A stretch of DNA of 64,000 nt from Oscillospiraceae bacterium. GTDB lineage: Bacteria > Bacillota > Clostridia > Oscillospirales > Acutalibacteraceae. The position numbers and the translations under genes are program-made. The notes beneath the pieces were generated by a model, which saw only the letters and a program-made list of their open reading frames with translations, was not told the DNA's origin and did no database searches. Below, in pieces: positions 16,492 to 24,948 of the stretch. The stretch is taken from positions 1,447,501 to 1,511,500 of the forward strand of contig CP107220.1 of assembly GCA_025757685.1 (NCBI GenBank), written 5' to 3'. Each line of letters starts with the position of its first letter. Positions within the stretch are counted from its first letter, which is position 1.

Positions 16492-18978
16492 TTAAATATC
16501 CAGCCGTTTGAGTCGCGTGATCAGCAGCACAAACAGGCTCCATACCCCTTGGAAAATCAAAATATTCAGTGTGGTCAGCTGACTGTAGCCGCCAATCACC
16601 GCCAGAAGCGCTACCACGGCAAAGCCGATGACGCAGCCAAAGGAGATCAGCACTGCCAGGACGGTCTGCATATCCTCTAAAGTCTCCGCTCCGCGCATCA
16701 CGCTGATAAAGCCAAGGGCCGAGCCGTCGTGCACCGCGTCTGCCGGCGACTTCTCCACATGCAGGTCGCTGTACTTCTCAAACACCCGACCGCTGGCGGA
16801 ATTCATCACCCGCACATACCCGGCCGGCAAGTGGAACAGCTCTGCCACGCTGTCCTCATTGATATACGGATCGCAGCTGTGGAGTAAAATGGTCATGCCG
16901 CTTTTTTCAAGTTTCTTCAGTGCGTGCTCCATTTTAGTATTGCCGGAATAGCTGACGATAAACATGGCCATGATTTTGCCGGCCACTGCCAAATACAGCG
17001 CCTTGCGCCCTTTGCGGGTGTATTTCTCCTCGTACGCCTGCTTGGGCACCGCAATATCGTGATTGATCAGCAAATCTCGATTGCCTACCAAAATTTTCTT
17101 TTTATAAATCCAGGCAGAGGTGCCCATTTTGTCCTCATACAGCACCCTGTCCACCTCCGGCAAAATGGACTGCTTGCCTACGATCGCATCGTCAAACACA
17201 TACGCCAGCGGGCTTTTCGTCTTAATGATCACCGCGGCGGTCTGCAAAATCACATCGTCGATCTTGGCACCGTTAAACAGCTTTACTCCATGAAGGGAGC
17301 AGCTTTTGGGACCAAACAGATCGTTGGCCTCCATCACCAACGCCCCGGCGTCATTCACCGTACCGGCACCGGCGAAGCCGTTGACCATGGCCTTGCGCTT
17401 AGCCAGCGCCCGGGATACGCCCTGCACCGTTGTATTACTGGCCAGCAACGACACCGCCGGCAAGGAAATACAAAGGGCGCAGGCACCGGCGTTCACGCCC
17501 ATGCCCCAATTCTTGGTCAGCAGGGACACCGCCACCAGCAACGCGCCGCTAAGCCCCAGCATAATGCAGCCGGTCGTAGCGGCGATCCGATCCGCCGGGT
17601 CCTTGCTGCACCCGATCTCTAAATAATCCGTGGGAAAGTCCGTGCGCACGCTGCTCTTGAGCACCGGGTCGCCCTGAAGCAGTCCGCGGCTGATAATGGT
17701 GGCGTCCACCACATTGCGAATGGTCTCTACCGTGTACTTCTCCTGCCCGTCCGTGATAAACTCAAAATTCTCGATCAACCGGATCAGCAGCGCCCGGCGA
17801 CCCATACCGCTGAGAAACAACGACAAGGTCACCGCACTGGGCAGGATCGCACCGCCGTCTACCAGCAGATCCGGGTTCAAATACAGCAGTACCGTATGGG
17901 CGGCAACAAGAATGGCCGCCACGACAATGGGAAAGTCGTAGCGCACGCCGTTCTTAAAGGAAAAGCCCTGTATCAGATTGGGAATATTGGCCGCCAGCAC
18001 CACGCCGTACAACACCAGCACCGCAATAAAGTACGCGGTATTGGACGCCAAAAAGGACGGCAGGTACGCCGTATCCCGCAGCAGGGTCACTAAAAGCAAC
18101 AGCCCCCCGGACAGCACGGTAAATACAATACCGGTCTGCACAGCAGTCTTTTGGGCAAACAGGCGCTCCAAAATGGCGGTGCGCTCGTCCGCGTTGCGAA
18201 AATCGCTCTTGACAATGCGCCGCGGCCCCTCCTGGGCCTGTCCCTCCTCCGGGGCAAACAGGCGGAATTTGTTGACCTTGTCCCGGCGGCGCTCCTCTAA
18301 GATCCGCTCCGCCACATTCTCATCAATATTGGGCACATTCTCGATCTGGTCGTCAAAGCCCTCCAGGCGAATTTGGGCACTCTCCTCCACCGCTTCCGTC
18401 TCCGGCTCCTCTTGCCGGGGCGTAGGCGGATTTTGGCCCAAAATACGGGTGTGCTCCAGTTCCTCCACCGCCAAAATGGTGGGGATCTCCTGCAGATCGG
18501 AGGTTTTGTCAAACTTGGATCGGCTTTTGATGGTGGCCGGTTTTTCTATGATCTCCGGCGGCTCCTTGGAATACACCCGCTCGCTGCCGGTGGTGCCGAA
18601 GAAGCTGCGCTTGCTGCCCAGGTTAGGCACCACGCCGGTCTTTTCCGTCAGGCGTACCGGGCGGGTCTTGTCTCCCACCGGGGGCACCGCCGTGGTTTTG
18701 GCGGTAGCCGAAGGTGCTGCCGGGATCACCGGGGTGCCTACCCGGGTCTTGTCGTCCACAGCCGGGCGCACTTGCGTTTTGTCCGTCACCGGCGCTGTCA
18801 CCCGGGTCTTATCGTCTACACCGGGTGCCGCCGTAACCGTCGGTTCTTTCGGCTGCAGCTCCAACGGCGTTTGGGTAGCGTGGATCTTGTCGATGGCCGC
18901 CTCCGCCTTGCGCGCGGTTTTTTTGCGTATCTCTTCCGCCTGGCGCAGGATCTCATCTATGGTTAAATTCTCGCTCAT
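16492..18978 (-). CDS. Degenerate P-type-ATPase-like membrane protein with N-terminal DKT repeats
   Basis: This is an 828-residue protein. Residues 1-270 are soluble, proline/threonine/acid-rich and hold repeats DDKTRV (55-60), TDKTQV (65-70), DDKTRV (75-80), GDKTRP (102-107) and TEKTGV (111-116), the first three spaced exactly ten residues. Helical membrane segments follow at about 278-300, 313-335, 348-368, 380-400, 468-488 and 495-515, with two more after 770. The part between resembles the cytoplasmic ATP-binding and phosphorylation region of P-type ATPases, but the key motifs are lost. The DKTGT position reads NDAGALV (Asp543), TGD reads HSCDP, GDGxND reads VHDGSAL, and no TGE loop is seen. 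It is therefore likely a non-pumping relative. The ATG at 18978 sits 4 bases after the rlmB stop. Function unknown. Confidence 0.7.
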   Translation of the reverse strand: MSENLTIDEILRQAEEIRKKTARKAEAAIDKIHATQTPLELQPKEPTVTAAPGVDDKTRVTAPVTDKTQVRPAVDDKTRVGTPVIPAAPSATAKTTAVPPVGDKTRPVRLTEKTGVVPNLGSKRSFFGTTGSERVYSKEPPEIIEKPATIKSRSKFDKTSDLQEIPTILAVEELEHTRILGQNPPTPRQEEPETEAVEESAQIRLEGFDDQIENVPNIDENVAERILEERRRDKVNKFRLFAPEEGQAQEGPRRIVKSDFRNADERTAILERLFAQKTAVQTGIVFTVLSGGLLLLVTLLRDTAYLPSFLASNTAYFIAVLVLYGVVLAANIPNLIQGFSFKNGVRYDFPIVVAAILVAAHTVLLYLNPDLLVDGGAILPSAVTLSLFLSGMGRRALLIRLIENFEFITDGQEKYTVETIRNVVDATIISRGLLQGDPVLKSSVRTDFPTDYLEIGCSKDPADRIAATTGCIMLGLSGALLVAVSLLTKNWGMGVNAGACALCISLPAVSLLASNTTVQGVSRALAKRKAMVNGFAGAGTVNDAGALVMEANDLFGPKSCSLHGVKLFNGAKIDDVILQTAAVIIKTKSPLAYVFDDAIVGKQSILPEVDRVLYEDKMGTSAWIYKKKILVGNRDLLINHDIAVPKQAYEEKYTRKGRKALYLAVAGKIMAMFIVSYSGNTKMEHALKKLEKSGMTILLHSCDPYINEDSVAELFHLPAGYVRVMNSASGRVFEKYSDLHVEKSPADAVHDGSALGFISVMRGAETLEDMQTVLAVLISFGCVIGFAVVALLAVIGGYSQLTTLNILIFQGVWSLFVLLITRLKRLDI

Positions 18979-18982
18979 ACGC

Positions 18983-19750
18983 TCACTTTCCAATCAGCCC
19001 CAGGCGCTGCCGGGTCACTTCATATATCAAAATGCCTGCCGCCACAGAGGCGTTCAGAGAGTTGACCTTGCCCTGCATGGGCAGACTGACCACTGCGTCG
19101 CAATTCTTCTTCACCAAAGCGCTGACGCCGCTGCCTTCGCTGCCGATCACCAGCGCCACACCGCCGTCAAAATTCGTTTGGCACCAGGGCGTGCCGTCCA
19201 TATCCGCCGCATACACCCAAATACCCCGCTTTTTCAGCAGTTCAATGGTTTGATTCAGGTTACTGACCCGAGCCACCGGCAGGTACTCCAGTGCACCGCA
19301 GGCGGTCTTAGCCACCGTGTAGTTCAGCCCCACGCTGCGCCGCTTAGGGATCACCACCCCGTGCGCGCCGCCGGCCTCTGCGGAGCGGATAATGGCTCCC
19401 AGATTATGACCGTCCTCAATTCCATCGCACAGCACCAAAAAAGGCGCCTCGCCCTTTTCTTTCGCCCGGTCCAGAATGGTCTCCAGCGGTACATAATCGT
19501 GGGCAGACGCCACTGCCACAATGCCCTGATGATTGGCGTGGTCACACATGGCGTCCAGCTTTCGCCGGTCCACATACTTAACCACCACGCCCTGCTTTTT
19601 GCACTTAGCGACCAGTGGCACAATGGAGCCGGTGCGCTCGCCGTTTGCCACCAGCACATGCTCAATCTCGCGGCCACCGGCCAGCAGCTCTGCCACTGCG
19701 TTGCGCCCGATCACCAGGCCGTCTGTTGTTTGTTCTGTCTCCATTGCCAT
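18983..19750 (-). CDS. rlmB: 23S rRNA (guanosine-2'-O-)-methyltransferase RlmB-like (TrmH family)
   Basis: This 255-residue SpoU/TrmH methyltransferase has an N-terminal L30e-like substrate-binding part (GRNAVAELL) and the C-terminal SPOUT knot with VLCDGIEDGHNLGAIIRSAEA, ALVIGSEGSGVS and LPMQGKVNSLNASVAAGI, the three classic motifs. It methylates a ribose in 23S rRNA, G2251 in E. coli; the exact target here is inferred. GGAG lies 7 bases before the ATG at 19750. A promoter TTGCGC-17-TACAAT is just upstream. The P-ATPase-like gene follows after 4 bases, so both are one transcript. Confidence 0.92.
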   Translation of the reverse strand: MAMETEQTTDGLVIGRNAVAELLAGGREIEHVLVANGERTGSIVPLVAKCKKQGVVVKYVDRRKLDAMCDHANHQGIVAVASAHDYVPLETILDRAKEKGEAPFLVLCDGIEDGHNLGAIIRSAEAGGAHGVVIPKRRSVGLNYTVAKTACGALEYLPVARVSNLNQTIELLKKRGIWVYAADMDGTPWCQTNFDGGVALVIGSEGSGVSALVKKNCDAVVSLPMQGKVNSLNASVAAGILIYEVTRQRLGLIGK

Positions 19751-19784
19751 TTTGTCTCTCCGTTCTCGCTGTTTTTCTACAAAC

Positions 19785-19813
19785 ATTGTACCATTTTTGC
19801 GCCTGGGGCGCAA
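19785..19813 (-). promoter_or_regulatory. Promoter of the rlmB operon
   Basis: On the minus strand: TTGCGC, a 17-nt spacer, TACAAT. The same TTGCGC -35 variant recurs before hisH and ddl. Confidence 0.7.
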
Positions 19814-19821
19814 CAGGCAAA

Positions 19822-19854
19822 AAGCGGGCGTGCACTTTGCAAAAGCGCACGCCC
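19822..19854 (-). terminator. hisHF terminator
   Basis: GGGCGTGC and GCACGCCC arms are followed on the minus strand by GCTTTTTG, 15 bases after the hisF stop. Confidence 0.85.
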
Positions 19855-19868
19855 GGACTGTATCTTCT

Positions 19869-20624
19869 TTATAGCCGCACCGGCACACCCCTGGCGTTCA
19901 AATACGCTTTCAGCTCCGGGATCGGCAGTTCGTTAAAGTGGAACAGGCTGGCGGCCAGCACCGCGTCTGCCTTACCGTCGGTAAAGGCGTCTAAAAAGTG
20001 CTCCGCCTTGCCTGCACCGCCGCTGGCGATCACCGGCACGCCCACGGCCTCGCTGACCGCCCGAGTCAGCTCCAAGTCGTAGCCGTTCTTTTGACCGTCG
20101 CAGTCCATAGAGGTCAGGAGAATTTCGCCCGCACCGCGGCGCTCCGCTTCTTTGGCCCAAGCCACAGCATCCAGCCCGGTGGGGATACGCCCGCCGTTTA
20201 AATACACTTCCCATCCCTGATCCCGGCGCTTGGCGTCAATAGCGCATACCACACACTGGGCGCCGAACTTTGCCGAGGCCTTACTGATCAGCTCCGGATC
20301 CCGCACCGCCGCGGAATTGACAGAAATTTTGTCCGCCCCGGCACGCAGCAGCCGGGTAAAATCCTCCACGCTGGCAATGCCGCCGCCAACGGTGAAGGGA
20401 ATGAACACGGTTTCCGCCACCCGGCGCACGATCTCTGTCATGGTGCCCCGCCCCTCGTGGGTGGCGGTAATATCCAGCAACACCAGCTCGTCCGCCCCCT
20501 GGGCGTCATAAGCCGCAGCGCAGGCCACCGGATCCCCGGCATCTACCAGATCTACAAAAGAAACACCCTTGACCACTCGGCCGTTCTTTACATCCAGGCA
20601 GGGAATAATTCGCTTTGCATACAC
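19869..20624 (-). CDS. hisF: Imidazole glycerol phosphate synthase, cyclase subunit
   Basis: This 251-residue (beta-alpha)8 barrel subunit closes the imidazole ring from PRFAR and HisH-derived ammonia. Evidence is RIIPCLDVKNGRVVKGV (catalytic Asp11), FTVGGGIASVEDF, KISVNSAAV, LLTSMDCDGQKNGYD (second catalytic Asp) and VIASGGAGKAEHF. Translation starts at GTG (20624), with GAGG 9 bases upstream, one base after the hisH stop. Only hisH and hisF are here; the rest of the histidine pathway is not in the window. Confidence 0.96.
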   Translation of the reverse strand: MYAKRIIPCLDVKNGRVVKGVSFVDLVDAGDPVACAAAYDAQGADELVLLDITATHEGRGTMTEIVRRVAETVFIPFTVGGGIASVEDFTRLLRAGADKISVNSAAVRDPELISKASAKFGAQCVVCAIDAKRRDQGWEVYLNGGRIPTGLDAVAWAKEAERRGAGEILLTSMDCDGQKNGYDLELTRAVSEAVGVPVIASGGAGKAEHFLDAFTDGKADAVLAASLFHFNELPIPELKAYLNARGVPVRL

Positions 20625-20625
20625 C

Positions 20626-21240
20626 TTATTTTTCCTCCCCGCTGATAAAATTCTTCAGCAGCTGCAAGCCCGCTGCACCGCTCTTTTCCGGGTGAAACTG
20701 CGTGGCAGCCACCTTACCCCGCTGCACCGCGCACTGAATGGGTACGCCATACCGGGTCACACCGGCCACTTCTTCCGGCTTAGCACCGTCCAAATAAAAG
20801 GAATGGACAAAGTAGAAGTAGCTATTCTGGGCAACACCGCGAAAAATGCCGTTTGTTTGCGTCAGCTGCACATCGTTCCAGCCAATGTGGGGCACCTTCA
20901 GTCCCGGCCCACCGGGAATGCGGCGAATGCGCCCGTCAAAGATACCCAGACCCGCAACGCCGGGGCTTTCTTCGCTCTCGGCAAACAGCAGTTGCAACCC
21001 CAGGCAAATACCCAAAAACGGTCGGCTGCCATCTGCCGCCGCCCGCACCGTGTCTACCAACCCGCGACTGCGCATGGCAGCCATAGCGTCGCCAAAGGCG
21101 CCTACCCCGGGCAGGATCACCCGATCTGCCGCCAGAATCTCTGCCGGATCGGCAGTAATGCGATTGTCTGCGCCCAGAAAGTTCAGCGCCTTTTGCACGC
21201 TGGACAAATTCCCGGCGCCGTAGTCAATAATTGCAATCAT
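20626..21240 (-). CDS. hisH: Imidazole glycerol phosphate synthase, glutamine amidotransferase subunit
   Basis: This 204-residue class I glutaminase supplies ammonia to HisF. It shows IDYGAGNLSSVQKAL at the N-terminus, the nucleophile elbow LGICLGLQLLF with catalytic Cys, and FHPEKSGAAG with the His-Glu of the triad. The oxyanion strand reads LPGVGAFGDAM. The ATG at 21240 has GGAG 8 bases upstream and is preferred over one at 21255. It forms a two-gene operon with hisF. Confidence 0.95.
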   Translation of the reverse strand: MIAIIDYGAGNLSSVQKALNFLGADNRITADPAEILAADRVILPGVGAFGDAMAAMRSRGLVDTVRAAADGSRPFLGICLGLQLLFAESEESPGVAGLGIFDGRIRRIPGGPGLKVPHIGWNDVQLTQTNGIFRGVAQNSYFYFVHSFYLDGAKPEEVAGVTRYGVPIQCAVQRGKVAATQFHPEKSGAAGLQLLKNFISGEEK

Positions 21241-21269
21241 ACCTTGCGCTCCCATCTAAAACTACTTTT

Positions 21270-21298
21270 ATTTTACCATACCCGCGCCCCCGGCGCAA
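21270..21298 (-). promoter_or_regulatory. hisH promoter
   Basis: On the minus strand: TTGCGC, a 17-nt spacer, TAAAAT. Confidence 0.6.
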
Positions 21299-21383
21299 CC
21301 GCTCCCCGGCGCCGCCGACCCGATTGCCGCCAAAATTCCGCCGCCAAATTCGCAAAAATGCGCCTATTTTGCACAAAAGAGAA

Positions 21384-21412
21384 TTGACAAATCCGCCCCG
21401 GAATGCTACTAT
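21384..21412 (+). promoter_or_regulatory. tRNA-Ser promoter
   Basis: TTGACA, a 17-nt spacer and TACTAT end 20 bases before the tRNA. Confidence 0.8.
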
Positions 21413-21432
21413 TGTACAGCAAAACAAAATAC

Positions 21433-21523
21433 GGAGTGGTACCGAAGAGGTCATAACGGCATGGACTCGAAATCCATTGTGCGATTCGTTCGCCCGTGGG
21501 TTCAAATCCCACCCACTCCGCCA
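21433..21523 (+). tRNA. tRNA-Ser (anticodon CGA)
   Basis: A 91-nt class II tRNA with acceptor arms GGAGTGG and CCACTCC, a G discriminator base and an encoded CCA end. The anticodon stem ATGGA/TCCAT encloses loop CTCGAAA, giving anticodon CGA for UCG codons. The long variable arm typical of tRNA-Ser lies between the anticodon and T arms, and the T loop is TTCAAAT. Confidence 0.96.
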
Positions 21524-21780
21524 AAAGCCCGGCAGCCCCCAAGCTTTCCGGGCTTTCTTTTTGCTGCGGAAAGTCTCGTTCAAATCAACAAAATGCACAT
21601 TCCTGACGCACACGGTCTTTTATGAAAGAGGATTTGAAAAACACTTTCAGGCATTGTATAATGCAAATCGGTATAATCGCAGATGGAAACATTCGGATAA
21701 GAAACGAAAAAATATTTAAGCACTTACTCAACTTGATCTATTGCTTGGTAACGCATAATGGCAAATCATACGGTGAAGTT

Positions 21781-22265
21781 ATGGAATTTATGAACGCATA
21801 CAAACGGCTGGAAAAACTGTGCAGCGATATGTATGGCACAGCGCACGGCATTTCCGCCTATATTGACGATATGGTCAACTGTCCCTGCGGGGCACGCATG
21901 TGCCCGACTGGGCGCATGACTTAAAGCAGCTAAAACATTATCGCTGGGTCAGAAATCAGATCGTACACGAACCGGACTGCACGGAAGAAGAATTATGCAC
22001 GCCGGCTGATACCCAGTGGCTGGATGTTTTTTATGACCGGATCTTACGCCGAAAGGATCCGCTGGCCGTGTATAGAGAACGAACCGGCGCACGCAAGGCT
22101 GTAAGCTCGGCGCAAGGCGGCACGCCGTCTAAACGGAAAAGCCGCCCCGCTGGGTCATCCCATCTCTCTCAAATCATACTGTACGGCGGAATCACCATCG
22201 GCCTTATTCTCATTATGCTTGCCATTCTGCTGTTTATATTTCAAGGCAGTTTGACCGGATTTTGA
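21781..22265 (+). pseudogene. Frameshifted small gene with C-terminal membrane anchor
   Basis: Two overlapping frames read as one protein. The first half (from ATG 21781 or 21790) ends ...ISAYIDDMVNCPCGAR. The second half continues in another frame as VPDWAHDLKQLKHYRWVRNQIVHEP and ends in a hydrophobic anchor (about the last 30 residues) with a KRKSR charge cluster before it. Restoring one base near 21896-21900 joins them smoothly as GAR-HVPDW. The NQIVHE core resembles short clostridial proteins of unknown function with a helical HEPN-like look (weak resemblance). It lies downstream of tRNA-Ser and ends at a terminator. A sequencing error is the alternative to true decay. Confidence 0.6.
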
Positions 22266-22273
22266 TCTGTTTA

Positions 22274-22308
22274 GCCCCTGCTTTGCCCGGTGCAAGGCGG
22301 GGGTTTTG
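22274..22308 (+). terminator. Terminator after the frameshifted gene
   Basis: GCCCCTGCTTTGC pairs imperfectly with GCAAGGCGGGG and is followed by TTTTG. Confidence 0.7.
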
Positions 22309-22372
22309 TTCGTTATTTCAAATAAAGAAGATCGGAATGACCGCTTGTGCCAAAAGCGTTGATTTGGCCGCA

Positions 22373-22406
22373 AAAAGAGCAAGTCAAACAGACTTGCTCT
22401 TTTTTA
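22373..22406. terminator. Bidirectional terminator before the PfkB kinase gene end
   Basis: Perfect arms AAAAGAGCAAGTC and GACTTGCTCTTTT with A/T-run flanks. Confidence 0.9.
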
Positions 22407-22429
22407 TTTCTATATTGTTGAATTGGCTT

Positions 22430-23326
22430 TTACCCCTCTCGGCGCAGCGCTTTCAGCTCCGTGCGCAGATCGTAAGGCGCGTCATAGCAGCCAAAGGTCT
22501 CCGTAGACTTGCCACCGGCAATATTGGCCAGCTGAATGCACTCTGCCACAGAGCAGCCGTGATACACGCCAAACACCAGCCCGGCCAGGAAATTATCCCC
22601 TGCCCCGGTCTTATCCACCGGCGTGGCCTCCCCTGCCGGGAAGTGCTCCGTCTTGCCGTGAATGCGGGTAATACAGCCGTCCTTACCCACCTTAACAATG
22701 GGCTGGGCGGTGTAGTTGCACAAGGCGTCCAGCGCCGCCTGGGGGCTGTCCGTGCCGGTTAGGAGCATGGCCTCTTTATCGTTGGGGGTGAAGAAATCCG
22801 CCAACCGCAAAATGGGCAGGTGGTCCTCCAGGGTCTGCCCCTCCTCCCAGTGGGTATCGTACACAATCTTGGTGCCCTCCCGGGCCAATTTCTTCACTAC
22901 ATCCGGCCGGCGAGGCGCAAAGCACACATCCGCTCCGTGGAGAAAGTCATACACCTGGGCGTCCGTAAGCAAATTCTCGCCCAGCCCAGCGTCAAAGGTC
23001 ATAATGGACCGATCGGAGGGAAAAGAGAACACGGAACTGAAGATCACCGGCTCCCCGTCGCCGTCATAAAAATTGTGCAGGTTCTGCACCTTGTACTTTT
23101 GCAACAGGGTCTCCGCCGTTTTGCTGAGCAAGCCCTGACCCAAAAAGGTGCCGTACCGCACCGGAACGCCCATATTCCCCAGCCGCACCGGGGTCACGCA
23201 GGCACCCCCGCCCAGGGTCATGGAGAACCGATCCGTATAAAGCTCCTCCCCCGCTCCCGGAAACCCGGCCATGCCGGAGAAAATACAGTCAATAGTCACC
23301 CGGTCAATGACAGCCACACCGTTCAT
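22430..23326 (-). CDS. PfkB-family carbohydrate/nucleoside kinase
   Basis: This 298-residue ribokinase-fold kinase phosphorylates a sugar or nucleoside-like substrate with ATP. The C-terminal PfkB signature reads TPVDKTGAGDNFLAGLVFG, including the anion-hole GAG and catalytic Asp, and the N-terminal LGGGACVTPVRLGNMG fits the substrate lid. The ATG at 23326 is chosen since AAAGGAG lies 8 bases upstream; a GTG at 23347 is in frame. It stands alone between terminators. The actual substrate (fructose, ribose, nucleoside) cannot be told. Confidence 0.85.
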   Translation of the reverse strand: MNGVAVIDRVTIDCIFSGMAGFPGAGEELYTDRFSMTLGGGACVTPVRLGNMGVPVRYGTFLGQGLLSKTAETLLQKYKVQNLHNFYDGDGEPVIFSSVFSFPSDRSIMTFDAGLGENLLTDAQVYDFLHGADVCFAPRRPDVVKKLAREGTKIVYDTHWEEGQTLEDHLPILRLADFFTPNDKEAMLLTGTDSPQAALDALCNYTAQPIVKVGKDGCITRIHGKTEHFPAGEATPVDKTGAGDNFLAGLVFGVYHGCSVAECIQLANIAGGKSTETFGCYDAPYDLRTELKALRREG

Positions 23327-23465
23327 TCCAAACACTCCTTTACGCACTTTTCTCTATTATACCGAACCCCCGGCCGGATTGCAAGCGCCGCCCACCCGGC
23401 GGCACAAAATCCAATGCAGTGGCACCAAAAGGCACAGAATGGGCGCCTTGCCCCCTCTAAGCATA

Positions 23466-23498
23466 CAAAAAGGCACACGCCGATCAGCGTGTGCCTTT
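23466..23498 (-). terminator. Terminator of the nucleobase salvage operon
   Basis: AAAAGGCACACGC and GCGTGTGCCTTT arms, 17 bases past the uraA stop; minus-strand T-run present. Confidence 0.88.
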
Positions 23499-23514
23499 GC
23501 AATTTTGATTTGGC

Positions 23515-24912
23515 TTACTCAGCCTTGGCCTCTGCCTTATTGTCCTTAGTGGACTTTACATCCGCAGCGGACTGCTTGGAGAAGTCATAGTCCTTACCGG
23601 GGAAGATGGCGTTCAGGATAATACCGGCCAGCGCAGCCACAGCCAGCGCAGACAGGTTAATGTCGAACTGCCCGATATGGAAGCTTACACCGTCACCCAA
23701 GCCCAGTGCGCACACCAGGATGACAGCGGCGATGATGGTGTTTCTCGGCTTGGAGAAGTCTACCTTATTCTCTACCACATTACGGATACCAATGGCGGAG
23801 ATCATGCCGTACAGCACAAAGGAGATACCGCCAACAATGGCTGCGGGCATAGAGTCAATCAGCGCAGCAAACTTGGGAGAGAAGGAGAACAGAATGGCGA
23901 AGTACGCAGCGATACGAATGACTCTGGGGTCATACACTTTAGACAGCGCCAGCACGCCGGTGTTCTCACCGTAAGTGGTATTGGCGGGGCCGCCGAACAA
24001 CGCAGACATGGTGGTGGCCAAGCCGTCACCGGCCAAAGAACGGTGCAGACCGGGATCGGCAATATAATTCTTGCCGCAGGTGGCGCCGATGGCGGAAATA
24101 TCACCGATGTGCTCCATCATGGTTGCCAGTGCGATAGGCATAATGGCAATGATGGCAGTTACGGCCTTACCGGTATCATGCACACCGCCGAACACGGTAG
24201 AGCTCCAGTGAATGGGCAGACCCACCCAGGCCGCTTCCTTAACAGAAGAAAAGTCAATAGCAAAGCTTTCTACGCCAAAGCCGTTACCGACGATACCGGC
24301 CACTGCATAGGCGCCGAGAATACCAATGAGAATGGGAATAATCTTGGCCATGCCCTTACCGAACACATTCACCACGATCACAATACCCAAAGCAATCAGT
24401 GCCAGCCACCAGTTATTTTTGCAGTTGGAAATAGCGGTGGGTGCCAGGCCCAAACCGATAGCCACAATGATGGGGCCGGTTACAACCGGCGGGAAGAAAC
24501 GCATCACCTTATTGATGCCGATAATCTTGATGATGGTGGCCAACACCAGATACAGCAAACCGGCGCAAGCCACGCCCACGCAGGCATAGGGCAGCATTTC
24601 CGTGTTGGCAATGGTCAGCTCGCCGTTGGCGTCCGGCAGTTTGGGTGCTACCGTGGCATAACCGCCAAGGAACGCAAAGGAGCTGCCCAGGAAAGCAGGC
24701 ACCTTAAATTTGGTGAACACATGGAACAGCAGGGTACCCAGACCGGCCATCAGCAAGGTGGTGGCAATATCCAACCCGGTAATCAACGGCACCAGCACGG
24801 TGGCGCCGAACATAGCAAACATGTGCTGGAAGCCCAGCAGCAGCATCCGCGGCGTACCCAGCTGGCGCGCATCGTAAATGCCCTTAGAAAAATCGACTTT
24901 GTTTTTTGACAT
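23515..24912 (-). CDS. uraA: Uracil/xanthine permease (NCS2 family)
   Basis: This 465-residue nucleobase:cation symporter-2 has about 14 membrane segments. Family motifs include AFLGSSFAFLGGY, FFPPVVTGPIIVAIGLGLAP, and the substrate/cation helix MMEHIGDISAIG followed by GDGLATTMSALFGGPANTTYGENTGV. GGPANTTYGEN is characteristic of uracil permeases. It is the last gene of the salvage operon, 36 bases after upp, so uracil is the likely substrate. The C-terminal tail is lysine/alanine-rich. Confidence 0.9.
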   Translation of the reverse strand: MSKNKVDFSKGIYDARQLGTPRMLLLGFQHMFAMFGATVLVPLITGLDIATTLLMAGLGTLLFHVFTKFKVPAFLGSSFAFLGGYATVAPKLPDANGELTIANTEMLPYACVGVACAGLLYLVLATIIKIIGINKVMRFFPPVVTGPIIVAIGLGLAPTAISNCKNNWWLALIALGIVIVVNVFGKGMAKIIPILIGILGAYAVAGIVGNGFGVESFAIDFSSVKEAAWVGLPIHWSSTVFGGVHDTGKAVTAIIAIMPIALATMMEHIGDISAIGATCGKNYIADPGLHRSLAGDGLATTMSALFGGPANTTYGENTGVLALSKVYDPRVIRIAAYFAILFSFSPKFAALIDSMPAAIVGGISFVLYGMISAIGIRNVVENKVDFSKPRNTIIAAVILVCALGLGDGVSFHIGQFDINLSALAVAALAGIILNAIFPGKDYDFSKQSAADVKSTKDNKAEAKAE

Positions 24913-24948
24913 AGAAATTAAATTCCCTTCTTTTCAACAGATCACTTC

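Noticed and set aside
17978..19936. 652-residue plus-strand open frame
   Set aside because: It is antisense to rlmB and the P-ATPase-like gene; serine/arginine-rich shadow without domain.
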